Shown here: one piece after another, positions 1 to 8,610 of the stretch | How positions within the stretch are numbered: the stretch's first letter is position 1 | How the letters are laid out: each line of letters begins with the position of its first letter | From: Paraburkholderia acidisoli | Lineage (GTDB): Bacteria; Pseudomonadota; Gammaproteobacteria; Burkholderiales; Burkholderiaceae | Assembly: GCF_009789675.1 (NCBI RefSeq) | Contig: NZ_CP046914.1 | Coordinates: 310,001 to 374,000 of the forward strand | Direction: 5' to 3' | DNA: 64,000 nucleotides | Notes under the pieces: model-generated | The model's database searches: none | The model's input: only the letters and a program-made list of their open reading frames with translations | Told to the model about the DNA's origin: nothing | Translations under genes and position numbers: made by a program

Positions 1-2270
1 ACGAAGCCGCGCGCGCGCTCGAAGGCGAACTGCTCAATCACCTGCTCGTGCACGCCACGCCTGTGGGGCTGTGCATCGTGAAGCGCAGCAACTTCGAGAT
101 CGTCGTGGCGAACCAGATCGTGCGCAACGTGCTGGGCCTCGACGCCACCGCCACGCGTCTGCCAACCGCGCTCTGCGCCGCGTTCGAAACCCAGCCGGGC
201 TGGCCCGACGTCGTGACGCGCGAACACGCCACGCCGGTGTATGAACTGCCGTTTTCGCTGACTCGTCAGGATCCCGAATCGATTCATCTCGCGATCACTT
301 ACGCGCCCGCCACCATGAACCGCGAAGACGTGATGTTCTGCGCCGTCACGGACATGTCGAAGCATTACGAGGTCGAACGCCTGTTGCGCGAAGCGAAACG
401 CCTGAGCGACGAGGCCGCACGCGCCAAAGTCAGTTTCTTCGCGGCGATGAGCCACGAGATTCGCACGCCGCTCGCGTCGCTCGTCGGCAATATCGAACTG
501 GTGGCGCGCGGGCCGCTCGCGCCCGAACAAGGCGCGCGCGTGCAGGCGATGGAGATTTCAGCCGCCGAATTGCTGCAGATCGTGAGCGACGTGCTCGATT
601 TTTCGAAGATCGACGTGGGCCAGATGAAGCTCACTGAAACGCCGGGCTCGATCGCCGCGCTGCTGGTGCGCATCGCGCTGGCGCATGCGCCGCTCGCGGT
701 GCGTCAGCGTCTGCCGTTTTACCTCGTGATGGATCGCGCGATTCCGGCGCAACGGCAATTCGATTCGATTCGCGTGGCACAGATCGTCAACAACCTGCTG
801 AGCAACGCGTTCAAGTTCACGCACTCGGGCAAGATCGTGTTGCGCGCGCGCTGGCGCGACGACACGCTGGTGCTCGGCGTGAGCGATTCGGGCGGCGGCA
901 TTCCCGACGACCTCAAGCCGCAGCTCTTTCAGCCCTTTACGCAAGGCGACGCGCATCGACTCACGCAGGCGCGCGGCACCGGACTCGGCCTGACGATCTG
1001 CGCGCGGCTCGCGGCGTTGATGCAGGGGCGCATCGAACTCGACAGCACGCAAGGCGTGGGCACGCGGGTAACGGTCACGCTGCCGCTGCGCCACGTGGAA
1101 GACGTCGAAACCGACGCCGACGAACCCAGCGCCGGCGAGGCGTGGACGCTGCCCGACGCGCATCCGGCGTTGCTCTGCCGCGCGCCCGAGAATCGCGAAT
1201 GGCTCGCGAATCTCTACGATACGCGCACGAGCACGCCGACCTTTCTCACACCCGGCGAGACGCCGCGCGAAGACGGCCACGACTACCTGCTCGTCACCGA
1301 CGAGTTCACGCGCGACGAAGTGCGTACGCTCTGGCCCGACAGCGCGAAAATCGTATGGCTACGCCAGGACGGCCCACTCGTGCCGATCGTGCGCGACGAC
1401 GGTTCGGTCGAAGTGAGCCTGTACAGCCTCACGGGTATCCGCGCCGCCACGCGGATGATCGCGCGCGACGGTCGCGCCACTCGGGATAACAACGCCGATT
1501 CGCCTGCCGGGACGTCGCGGGTTGCGGCAATAGCCGACGAACATTTCGCAGCCCTGACCGTCCTGATCGCCGAGGACAACCTGCTCAATCGCGGCTTGCT
1601 GCGCGACCAGTTGCGCACGCTCGGCGCGCATACCGTGGAAGCGAAGGACGGCGAAGAGGCGCTCGCGCGGCTCGAGGATCGCCACGTCGACCTCGTGCTC
1701 ACCGACATCAACATGCCCGTCATGAACGGCTTCGAATTGCTCGCGGCGGCGCGCGAGCGCTATCCCGACCTGCGCATCTACGGGCTCAGTTCCAACGCGT
1801 TGCCCGAGCACATCGAAGAAGGCCGCGCGCTGGGATTCACCGACTATCTGAGCAAGCCGGTCGCGCTGGCCGACCTCGCGCGCGTGCTCGCGGCTACGGC
1901 GGCCATCGTCGTTCCGGCGCAACATCATGAGGAATCCGTAGCGCTGGATAGCGACGATGAACCGCCGCGCTTTCCCACGCTCACGCCCGCGCTCGCGCCG
2001 CTGTTCGTCGAGCAGGCCGAACGCGATCTCGACGATTACGCTGAAATTGCCCGCCTGCGCGACTGGGCAAGGCTGAGCGACTGGGCGCATCGCGTGTCGG
2101 GAGGCGTGGCCGTGCTCGGCCCTTCGATGCTCAATGAAGCGTGCCTCGAATTGCGCGCGACGATGCGCGAAGCCGGCGCATGGACCGACGACGTGAGCGA
2201 TCTCGCAGCGGCCGTGGCCGAGGAACTCGAAGCCTTTCGCACGCTGGCCGCGCAACGCGACGCCGTGTAA
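1..2270 (+). CDS. Hybrid sensor histidine kinase with receiver and HPt-like domain (5' end outside window)
   Basis: Membrane-associated or cytoplasmic phosphorelay kinase. The reading frame is open to the left edge (first whole codon at 3), so the N-terminus and any sensor domain are missing; a GTG at 48 is only an internal candidate. Counting from that GTG: a PAS-like segment, then a short coiled coil, the H-box (MSHEIRTPL, phospho-His near residue 135), HATPase motifs (N-box around NNLLSNAFKFT, G-boxes DSGGGI and GTGLGL), a receiver domain with phospho-acceptor Asp near 553 (TDINMPVMNG), and a C-terminal helical part with AHRVSGG near 680 that resembles an HPt site, although the usual Lys of HxxKG is Ser. 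The layout is that of BvgS/RcsC/EvgS-type kinases. Its partner regulator is not visible here. Confidence 0.92.
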   Translation, partial: EAARALEGELLNHLLVHATPVGLCIVKRSNFEIVVANQIVRNVLGLDATATRLPTALCAAFETQPGWPDVVTREHATPVYELPFSLTRQDPESIHLAITYAPATMNREDVMFCAVTDMSKHYEVERLLREAKRLSDEAARAKVSFFAAMSHEIRTPLASLVGNIELVARGPLAPEQGARVQAMEISAAELLQIVSDVLDFSKIDVGQMKLTETPGSIAALLVRIALAHAPLAVRQRLPFYLVMDRAIPAQRQFDSIRVAQIVNNLLSNAFKFTHSGKIVLRARWRDDTLVLGVSDSGGGIPDDLKPQLFQPFTQGDAHRLTQARGTGLGLTICARLAALMQGRIELDSTQGVGTRVTVTLPLRHVEDVETDADEPSAGEAWTLPDAHPALLCRAPENREWLANLYDTRTSTPTFLTPGETPREDGHDYLLVTDEFTRDEVRTLWPDSAKIVWLRQDGPLVPIVRDDGSVEVSLYSLTGIRAATRMIARDGRATRDNNADSPAGTSRVAAIADEHFAALTVLIAEDNLLNRGLLRDQLRTLGAHTVEAKDGEEALARLEDRHVDLVLTDINMPVMNGFELLAAARERYPDLRIYGLSSNALPEHIEEGRALGFTDYLSKPVALADLARVLAATAAIVVPAQHHEESVALDSDDEPPRFPTLTPALAPLFVEQAERDLDDYAEIARLRDWARLSDWAHRVSGGVAVLGPSMLNEACLELRATMREAGAWTDDVSDLAAAVAEELEAFRTLAAQRDAV

Positions 2271-2274
2271 GCTC

Positions 2275-2589
2275 TCAGCGCTTCTTGAGGAACTCGGGTG
2301 CCCCCTGCGCTTGCAGCGGACAGGCACCGCGTTGCAGGCGCACGCACCATTGCCGCAACGCCGTGGCTTCGACCGGACAGCATTGCGTCGAGCGTGGCGT
2401 CACCGGTTGGCACGCCTCCCTGCGCAGCGCAAAGGCAGGCGGCAGCGCGAGATCGCAAACCGTTTCGTGCGCACCGCGCGCCATGGGCGCGAATGAGGTA
2501 CGCGTGTCGTCGCCCGAGGCGGCTTGATGAAACCGCAAACTGGGCGTCCAGCGCACACCCGGTGCGCGGCGAAAACCGAAGGCTGACAT
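2275..2589 (-). CDS. Small cysteine-rich hypothetical protein
   Basis: I do not recognise the family. The 104-residue product has a basic N-terminus, no membrane segment or clear signal peptide, and six cysteines, five of them in the C-terminal half (EAC, QCC, WCV, GAC), which could suit metal binding or disulfides. It ends four bases from the stop of the convergent histidine kinase gene, with no terminator between. The ATG at 2589 is used because no better start lies inside. A 6-bp GC hairpin (2600-2616) lies just upstream. Codon usage is compatible with coding but the opposite strand is also open, so a spurious frame remains possible. Confidence 0.42.
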   Translation of the reverse strand: MSAFGFRRAPGVRWTPSLRFHQAASGDDTRTSFAPMARGAHETVCDLALPPAFALRREACQPVTPRSTQCCPVEATALRQWCVRLQRGACPLQAQGAPEFLKKR

Positions 2590-2673
2590 GAGAGCGTTCC
2601 CGCCCTTTCGGGGCGGCTCCTTGGCGTCGTATCGATGATGCCGATGATCGCGCGCACCGCTTGCCCGGCCTAT

Positions 2674-2744
2674 CGAAGCCCTTCTAAAACACTTGCCGCC
2701 GCGACATGGTGCCGCGCTGATAACCGCCCTCAGAAGGGCTTTCG
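2674..2744 (+). promoter_or_regulatory. Long inverted repeat in leader of DUF2946-TonB receptor locus
   Basis: AAGCCCTTCT (2676-2685) pairs with AGAAGGGCTT (2732-2741), enclosing a GC-rich 46-nt interior that can fold further. A second, smaller inverted repeat, GGCGCAG/CTGCGCC (2760-2766 and 2776-2782), lies about 20 bases before the DUF2946 start and overlaps a TTAGAC -10-like element. The arrangement suggests a structured leader or an operator pair for the metal-uptake-like locus. I compared it by eye with cobalamin and TPP riboswitch cores and saw no match. Confidence 0.35.
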
Positions 2745-2802
2745 GGCATGCTCAAAAACGGCGCAGCGTGTTAGACTGCGCCGCGCAATCGCTCTCATTC
2801 TC

Positions 2803-3177
2803 ATGAACCTTCGCAAGCATTCACTGCTGACCGCATGGGCTGGCCTCGTCGCCATGTGGCTCATCGTGCTTGCGCCGCTCGTGAGTCAACTCGTGGCCGC
2901 GCAACACGCGCACGAGCCGGTTTCCGCGCTGTGTTCGGCCTTGCAGCCCGCGTCGAATACGCCGGACGTGCAGCATCTTTCGCACGACGACGCCTTCGGC
3001 GCCTGCGGCTACTGCCATCTGCTCGAACATCACGTGGCGATGCCCTCCGTTGCCGTCCCCGAGCCCATGCCCGCGCTCGCGGTCGCACGCGAGGCCGTGG
3101 CGCCGCTTTCCACCCGCTTCGTCCCCTTAGGCGCCTTCCCTTCGGGCAGGCCGCGCGCCCCACCCGTCGTTTCCTGA
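2803..3177 (+). CDS. DUF2946 family protein
   Basis: 124-residue secreted or membrane-tethered protein. The start ATG at 2803 is chosen because the product then begins with a basic stretch followed by one hydrophobic segment (LLTAWAGLVAMWLIVLAPLVSQL, residues about 8-30); the upstream frame is non-hydrophobic. The body carries the family hallmarks: early AQHAH, then HLSHDDAFGACGYCHLLEHH with CxxC and several His, which suit metal binding. DUF2946 genes commonly sit beside TonB-dependent receptors and PepSY proteins, sometimes called copper loci, and that order is found here (receptor 123 bases downstream). Role in metal handling is an inference from context. Confidence 0.8.
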   Translation: MNLRKHSLLTAWAGLVAMWLIVLAPLVSQLVAAQHAHEPVSALCSALQPASNTPDVQHLSHDDAFGACGYCHLLEHHVAMPSVAVPEPMPALAVAREAVAPLSTRFVPLGAFPSGRPRAPPVVS

Positions 3178-3300
3178 TTTCCGCTCCCGGCCGTTGATCC
3201 GCGCGTCGATCGTGTGCACCTGCACACATCGGCATCGTTCGATCTTCGTGATGCATTCGCGCGCGCGGCCATTCGCTCATCCCTATCAGGAAACCGCTTC

Positions 3301-5673
3301 ATGTCCACGCCCGTTACGCGTGGCGCTGGCGTTCGCCCCCGCGAACGCGCAACGCCGCGCGCGCTGCGGCACGCCTGGCGCTTCGCGCTCGGCTTCGTGC
3401 CCCTTTCTCTCGCCGCGCCGTTCGCCGCTGCGCAAACGCCAGCCGCCGCCGATTCGGCCACGCTGCCCACGGTCAGCGTCAGTGCAAGCGGCAGTTCGTC
3501 GGCCGGCGCCGCCACGCCCGCCGTCGACCCCAATCTGCCGGCCACGGTCGAAACCGTCACGCCTGCGCAGTTTCGCAACTGGAACGTCGTCAACACCGAA
3601 GACGTGCTCAAGTACCTGCCGAATCTCGCGGTGCGCAAGCGCTTCACCGGCGACCTGAATTCGATCATCGCGGTGCGCGGCACGAGCAACTCGCAGAGCG
3701 CGCGCGGCCTGGTGTATGCCGACGGCCTGCTGCTCTCGAATCTGCTCGGCAACAGCTATAGCTTTCCGCCGCGCTGGTCGATGGTGTTCCCCGACCAGAT
3801 CCAGCAGGTGGACGTGATTTACGGCCCGTATTCCGCGCTCTATCCCGGCAATTCGCTCGGCGCGACCGTGCTCATCACCACGCGCATGCCGAAGCAGTTC
3901 GAGGCCACCGCCGACGTGAAGGCGTTCACGCAGCATTTCAGCCTGTATGGTGTCAACCAGAACTTCAACGGCAGCGAAACGAGCGCGTCGATCGGCGACC
4001 GCATCGGCAAATTTTCCTACCTGCTGGGCGTGAATCATCTGGAGAACACCAGCCAGCCGCTGCAGTTCGCCACGCTGTCCCAATCGACGAAACCGGCCCA
4101 GGCCGGCGACGTGCCCGTGCATGGCGCGTACTTCTACAACAATCAGACCAACACGCCCACGGTCGTGCTCGGCGTGAACGGCGAAGGCATCGAGCACACC
4201 GTGCAGGACCAGTTCAAGCTGCGCATGCAGTACGACTTCACGCCCACGGTGCAAGGCGGCGTGACACTCGGCTACTGGCATCAAACCTACGACAGCGCGG
4301 CCTCGACGTTTCTCTACGACGCGAACGGCAAACCGATCTATAGCGGAAACGTCTCGATCAACGGCTACGAGTACAGCATTCCCGCCGCCGCGCTCGCGCC
4401 CAGCCGCGGCTGGAGCGAGAACTGGCTCTACGGCGCCTCGCTGCGTACGCATCAGGCCACGGGCTGGAACGCCGAAGCCATCGCTTCGTACTACGACGTG
4501 AGCAACAGCGTGGCACGCACGGCCAACGCGGGCGGCCCGGGCAACGGTCCCGGCACAATGACGCTCGGCAACGGCACCGGCTGGAAAACGCTCGATCTCA
4601 AAGCCACGTGGACACCGGCCACGCCCACCGCCGGACCTGGCGCGCACTGGCTCACGTTCGGCTATCACTACGACGACTACGCGCTCGACAACCAGACCTA
4701 CAACACGCTCGCGTGGCGCGATGGCGGCGCGGCCAGTTTCGCCAACGCATTCGCGGGCAAAACGGAAACCCAGGCCGTCTACGCGCAGGACGCCTGGCGC
4801 TTTCTGCCGCGCTGGAAACTCGTGTACGGCGTGCGCTACGAAGACTGGCACGCGTACGACGGGTATCAGGCGCTCGGCGGCGCGACGGTGCCGTATGCGA
4901 ACGTGGGCGATCGCCACTATTCCCCGAAAGCCTCGCTCTCGTTCGATCTCACCGACGACCTCACGTTGCGCGCCTCCATCGCGCGCGCGTACCGCTTCCC
5001 CACGGTGAGCGAACTGTTCCAGGGGCAAGTGAACGGCTCCTCGATCGTCAACAACAATCCGAACCTGCGCCCCGAAAACGATCTCTCGAAAGAGCTGAGC
5101 GCCGAATGGGCGCACTGGAACGGTCTGTTTCGCTTCACGCTGTTTCAGGACGACGTGAAGAACACGATCTTCAGCCAGACCGACACGACCGTGATTCCCA
5201 ACGTCACGAATTTCCAGAACATCGGCAAAGTGCGCTCGCGCGGCGTGGAAACCAGTTATCAAGGCGAAGACGTGGTCCTGCGCGGTTTCGACTTCGGCGC
5301 GAGTGTGGCTTATACGCAGTCGAAGATCGTCGAGAACGCGCAGAACCCGGCCAGCGTGGGCAAGTACTTCTATCGCATTCCGCTGTGGCGCGTGAATGCG
5401 GTCGCCACCTGGCGTTTCGACGCGCATTCGGCCATGACGCTGGCCGCGCGCTATTCGGGGCGGCAGTACAACACGCTCACCAATACCGATACGAATCCGG
5501 ACGTGTTCGGCGGCACCAGCAGCTATATCGTCGCCGATGCGAAATTCACCTACAGGCCGACGAAAAAGAGCGAGATCGGCGTGGGCATCGACAATATTTT
5601 CGACACGCGCTACTTCGTCTATCACCCCTATCCGGGCCGCACGTTCTATGTCGAAGCGAAGCTCGGCATCTGA
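3301..5673 (+). CDS. TonB-dependent outer-membrane receptor
   Basis: 790-residue outer-membrane gated channel for a metal complex or siderophore. ATG 3301 is preferred over a GTG at 3214 because AGGAAA precedes it and the product then starts with a basic n-region and a hydrophobic signal ending FAAAQ near residue 45. A TonB-box-like LPTVSVSA follows, then the plug domain (about 75-200, with IAVRGTSNSQSARGLVYADG and YGPYSALYPGNSLGATVLITT) and a long beta-barrel with alternating aromatic strands to the C-terminus. Position between DUF2946 and a PepSY protein suggests copper or ferric-chelate uptake; the barrel shows no His/Met cluster that would decide the substrate. Lies 123 bases after DUF2946 and 44 before the PepSY gene, so probably one operon. 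Confidence 0.9.
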   Translation: MSTPVTRGAGVRPRERATPRALRHAWRFALGFVPLSLAAPFAAAQTPAAADSATLPTVSVSASGSSSAGAATPAVDPNLPATVETVTPAQFRNWNVVNTEDVLKYLPNLAVRKRFTGDLNSIIAVRGTSNSQSARGLVYADGLLLSNLLGNSYSFPPRWSMVFPDQIQQVDVIYGPYSALYPGNSLGATVLITTRMPKQFEATADVKAFTQHFSLYGVNQNFNGSETSASIGDRIGKFSYLLGVNHLENTSQPLQFATLSQSTKPAQAGDVPVHGAYFYNNQTNTPTVVLGVNGEGIEHTVQDQFKLRMQYDFTPTVQGGVTLGYWHQTYDSAASTFLYDANGKPIYSGNVSINGYEYSIPAAALAPSRGWSENWLYGASLRTHQATGWNAEAIASYYDVSNSVARTANAGGPGNGPGTMTLGNGTGWKTLDLKATWTPATPTAGPGAHWLTFGYHYDDYALDNQTYNTLAWRDGGAASFANAFAGKTETQAVYAQDAWRFLPRWKLVYGVRYEDWHAYDGYQALGGATVPYANVGDRHYSPKASLSFDLTDDLTLRASIARAYRFPTVSELFQGQVNGSSIVNNNPNLRPENDLSKELSAEWAHWNGLFRFTLFQDDVKNTIFSQTDTTVIPNVTNFQNIGKVRSRGVETSYQGEDVVLRGFDFGASVAYTQSKIVENAQNPASVGKYFYRIPLWRVNAVATWRFDAHSAMTLAARYSGRQYNTLTNTDTNPDVFGGTSSYIVADAKFTYRPTKKSEIGVGIDNIFDTRYFVYHPYPGRTFYVEAKLGI

Positions 5674-5717
5674 ATCCTTTGATTCGTAATCCTGATTCAT
5701 TGAGCAAGGAGACAGTC

Positions 5718-7187
5718 ATGTCCGATCGAACCATTGCCTCGGCGCAGCCCGGTTATCGCACGCTGTGGCGCTGGCATTTTTATGCCGGCCTCTTCGTCAT
5801 GCCCTTTCTCGTGGTGCTGGCGATCACGGGCACGATCTATTGCTTCCAGCCGCAGATCGAGCCGTTGCTGTATCCGCATCGGCTCGTGGTGGCGCCGCAA
5901 GCCTCGCCGCGTTTGCCCACCGATGCGTTGCTGGCTCGCGCACACAACGCCTTGCCGCCCGGCGCGCGAGCGTTGCGCGCGCATGTCGAGTCGAATCCCG
6001 CGCGCAGCGCGGAATTTGTGTTCGCGCTGCCGGACGGCACGAAGCAAAGCGTTTACGTGAACCCCTACGATGGCGCGGTGCTCGGCACGCTCGACGTCGA
6101 TCGGCGCTTCATGCAAATCGATCGCATGCTGCATCGCAAGCTCCTGCTCGGCAAGCCCGGCGAACTGCTGATGGAACTGGCCGCGTGCTGGACGCTCGTG
6201 ATGATCGGCACGGGCGTCGCGCTCTGGTGGCCGCGCGCGGGCACCACGTTGCGCGCGGCGTTGCTGCCGCGCTGGCGCGCGCAGGGGCGGCCGTTCTGGA
6301 AAAGCCTGCACGCGTTCGTCGGCATCTGGCTCGCGGCGGGCGCGCTCGCGTTCGTGCTGAGCGGCCTGCCCTGGACGGGTTCGTGGGGCCAGCAGTTCAA
6401 GGCGCTCGCCACGCGCCTGAGTCTCGGTGCGCCGGAAGGGTCGTGGGGCGGCTTGCGACTGACCTCGTCGATACCGGGTGCGGCCGCAAAAGACACCCAC
6501 ACGAACGCGGCCGCCGGTCACTCCGCGCATGCGGGCCACGACATGGCGTCGATGCCCGGCATGGTCATGGACGACTTGCCACTGCCGCTCGTGCCTTGGG
6601 CCGTGGGCGCGATGCCCGTGCCGCAATCGCCGGATACCGCGCCATCCGGCGCGAACGGTCCGCGCTGGACGCTCGACCAGGTCCTCGCGCAAATGCGTGC
6701 GCTCGGCGTGCAGAGCGGCTACGACATCGCCCTGCCCGCCACGCGCGACGGTGTGTATACGGTCTCGTACTTCCCGCCCGATCCGAAGGCCGAGCGCACC
6801 GTGTATATCGACCAGTACAGCGGTGCCGTGCTCAAGGACATTCGATATGAAGATTACGGCGCGATTTCGCAAGCCGTTTCGTATGGCACTTCCCTGCATA
6901 TGGGCCGCTACTTCGGTCTCGCGAATCAGTTGATTTGCGCGGCGATTTCGCTGGGGCTGGGCGCGCTCGCGGTGACGGGTTTCGTGATGTGGTGGCTGCG
7001 TCGTCCCGCGCGTGCGAGCGGCCTGGCTGCGCCTTCGCGTGAACGCGCCGCGCCGCCGCTGCGCGCCTGGAAAACGGGCCTCGTGCTGCTCGGCATCGTG
7101 TTTCCGCTGATGGGCGCGACGCTCGTGGCCGTGTGGTTGCTCGATCGCGTTGCCTTCGGCCGCGCGGCGAGGCTGTCGTCTTCCTGA
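5718..7187 (+). CDS. PepSY-domain inner-membrane protein with His/Met-rich loop
   Basis: 489-residue PepSY-associated transmembrane protein (PiuB/FsrB-like), a family thought to reduce or process metal chelates delivered by TonB receptors. AAGGAGA at 5706-5712 sets the ATG at 5718. Membrane segments are visible near residues 18-40, 150-175, 205-225, 405-430 and 455-480, with periplasmic PepSY modules between them (DGTKQSVYVNPYDGAVLGTL; KAERTVYIDQYSGAVLKDI). A loop near residues 257-285 is unusually rich in His and Met (GHSAHAGHDMASMPGM), a composition typical of copper-binding segments. This is the best hint in the cluster that copper, rather than iron, is handled. No substrate has been shown by the sequence itself. 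Confidence 0.88.
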   Translation: MSDRTIASAQPGYRTLWRWHFYAGLFVMPFLVVLAITGTIYCFQPQIEPLLYPHRLVVAPQASPRLPTDALLARAHNALPPGARALRAHVESNPARSAEFVFALPDGTKQSVYVNPYDGAVLGTLDVDRRFMQIDRMLHRKLLLGKPGELLMELAACWTLVMIGTGVALWWPRAGTTLRAALLPRWRAQGRPFWKSLHAFVGIWLAAGALAFVLSGLPWTGSWGQQFKALATRLSLGAPEGSWGGLRLTSSIPGAAAKDTHTNAAAGHSAHAGHDMASMPGMVMDDLPLPLVPWAVGAMPVPQSPDTAPSGANGPRWTLDQVLAQMRALGVQSGYDIALPATRDGVYTVSYFPPDPKAERTVYIDQYSGAVLKDIRYEDYGAISQAVSYGTSLHMGRYFGLANQLICAAISLGLGALAVTGFVMWWLRRPARASGLAAPSRERAAPPLRAWKTGLVLLGIVFPLMGATLVAVWLLDRVAFGRAARLSSS

Positions 7188-7332
7188 CGATCGAAGCGCG
7201 TATCAAAGCGCATCAACGCTCGTCATCGAGAAGGTAAGCAAAGGTCCACGCGCTGCGGTAATCTGCGGACACAATTGCGTCTGAACCCGGCGGCACGGTC
7301 CGGTTTCAAACGTGTATCTCCGGGAGATCATC

Positions 7333-7704
7333 GTGTTGCGGCTCATTTCGGCATTGAGTGCGGCGGCAGTCCTCGCGGGCTGCGTCGCGTGGCCACCGTA
7401 TCAAGGGTATGGCTATTACCCCGGCTATTACGGCGGCTATGGCTACGACTACGCGTACCCCTACGATTACGGCGCGCCCTACGCTTATGGTTACGGCTAC
7501 TACCCGGGCTATTTCGGCGCGGGTTATGGCGGCATCGCCATCTGGGGCGGCGGCGGTTGCTGCTACTACCACCACGGCTGGAATCACGGCGGATGGCACG
7601 GCGGCCACGGCGGCTGGCATGGCGGTGGCGGCGGTTGGCACGGCGGTGGCGGCACGTGGCAAGGCGGCGGCATGGGCATGGGCCACGGCGGCCGCGGGCG
7701 CTGA
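7333..7704 (+). CDS. Gly/Tyr/His-rich lipoprotein
   Basis: 123-residue low-complexity envelope protein. GTG 7333 is used because CGGGAGA lies six bases upstream and the product begins with a clean lipoprotein signal (LRLISALSAAAVLAGC, lipobox LAGC, Cys at about 17). The mature part is Tyr/Gly/Pro-rich (repeats of YYPGYYGGYGY type), then a short Cys pair (GCCYYHH), then HGG/WHGG repeats ending in GMGMGHGG. Such proteins are common in Burkholderiaceae and are presumed to be surface or cell-wall-associated; no function is known to me. Stands alone: 145 bases after the PepSY stop, convergent with the next gene. Confidence 0.75.
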   Translation: MLRLISALSAAAVLAGCVAWPPYQGYGYYPGYYGGYGYDYAYPYDYGAPYAYGYGYYPGYFGAGYGGIAIWGGGGCCYYHHGWNHGGWHGGHGGWHGGGGGWHGGGGTWQGGGMGMGHGGRGR

Positions 7705-7766
7705 CGTTAGCGATCGTGTGCTCGCGGCGCACGCGCCGCCCGCACGTGCCGCCTTCAGGCTGACAT

Positions 7767-8483
7767 TTACACGCGCCCGTTCACCGGAATCGAAGCGCCC
7801 GTGATCGATTGCGCCTCGGCGCTCAGCAGGAACGCGATCAGCGCGGCAATCTCGGCCGCCGGCACCCAGCGCGAAAAATCGGCGTCAGGCATGTCAGTGC
7901 GATTTTGCGGCGTGTCGATAATGCTCGGCAGAATCGCATTCACGGTCACGCGCTTGTCCTTCAACTCTTCGGCAAGCGCCTCGGTCAAGCGCGCCACGCC
8001 TGCCTTCGAAGCCGCGTAAGCGCCCATCCCCAAGCCCGCCTTTTGCCCCGCGCCCGCGCCGATATTGACGATACGACCCGCGCCGCTCGCCACCAAATAA
8101 GGCATGGCGGCCTTCGCGGCATTGAGCGCCGTTTTCACGTTGAGATCGAACATCAGGTCCCACGTGCTCGCGTCGCCTTCGGCAATGGTTTCCCAGCGGA
8201 ATGCGCCCGCCGTGTTCACCAGCGCGTCGATTGCACCGAGTGTCGTTTGCACCTCGCGAAACGCCGCCAATGCCGCGTTCGCGTCGACGAGATCGACACC
8301 GCCCACGCACAACGCGTTCTCGAGCGACGCGGGCAACGTGCTCGCCTCGGGCGCCGCGCCGCGGCCGATCAATGCCACGCGCGCGCCGCGCTGCGCGAGT
8401 CCTTGCGCCGTGGCCATGCCGAGGCTGCCGAAGCCGCCCGTGATCGCCACGATCTTGCCGCTCAGTGTTTCATTCGAACGCAT
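7767..8483 (-). CDS. Short-chain dehydrogenase/reductase
   Basis: 238-residue NAD(P)-dependent oxidoreductase of the classical SDR family. Visible motifs are the cofactor loop TGGFGSLG at residues 15-22, VNTAGAF (the NNAG position), a Ser region, and the catalytic YAASK near residue 155, followed by VNAILPSIIDTP. Of two ATGs (8489 and 8483) the second is chosen because AGGAAGG then has an 8-base spacing. The substrate cannot be deduced. It ends 63 bases from the convergent lipoprotein and is followed upstream by a separate minus-strand desaturase gene 128 bases away, so it may be monocistronic. Confidence 0.88.
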   Translation of the reverse strand: MRSNETLSGKIVAITGGFGSLGMATAQGLAQRGARVALIGRGAAPEASTLPASLENALCVGGVDLVDANAALAAFREVQTTLGAIDALVNTAGAFRWETIAEGDASTWDLMFDLNVKTALNAAKAAMPYLVASGAGRIVNIGAGAGQKAGLGMGAYAASKAGVARLTEALAEELKDKRVTVNAILPSIIDTPQNRTDMPDADFSRWVPAAEIAALIAFLLSAEAQSITGASIPVNGRV

Positions 8484-8610
8484 TTCCATAACCTTCCTAC
8501 CTCGATGCAAGTGTTTCGATACGCGCCGCACTTTGCATGCAAACGCCGCTGGCGCAACGTTACGCGAGGCGGCGGCATCGGGCAACCGCGAATGCGCCTT
8601 GCGGCGCCGC

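Noticed and set aside
2674..2782. Possible cobalamin or other known riboswitch before DUF2946
   Set aside because: No match by eye to conserved cores such as the B12 box; kept only as an unnamed inverted-repeat leader.
3286..5700. An 804-codon minus-strand frame opposite the TonB receptor
   Set aside because: Receptor features are clear on the plus strand; the antisense product resembles no protein.
4608..5717. Upstream extension of the PepSY frame through the receptor gene
   Set aside because: The PepSY product starts properly at 5718 with a strong ribosome site; the extension overlaps the receptor.
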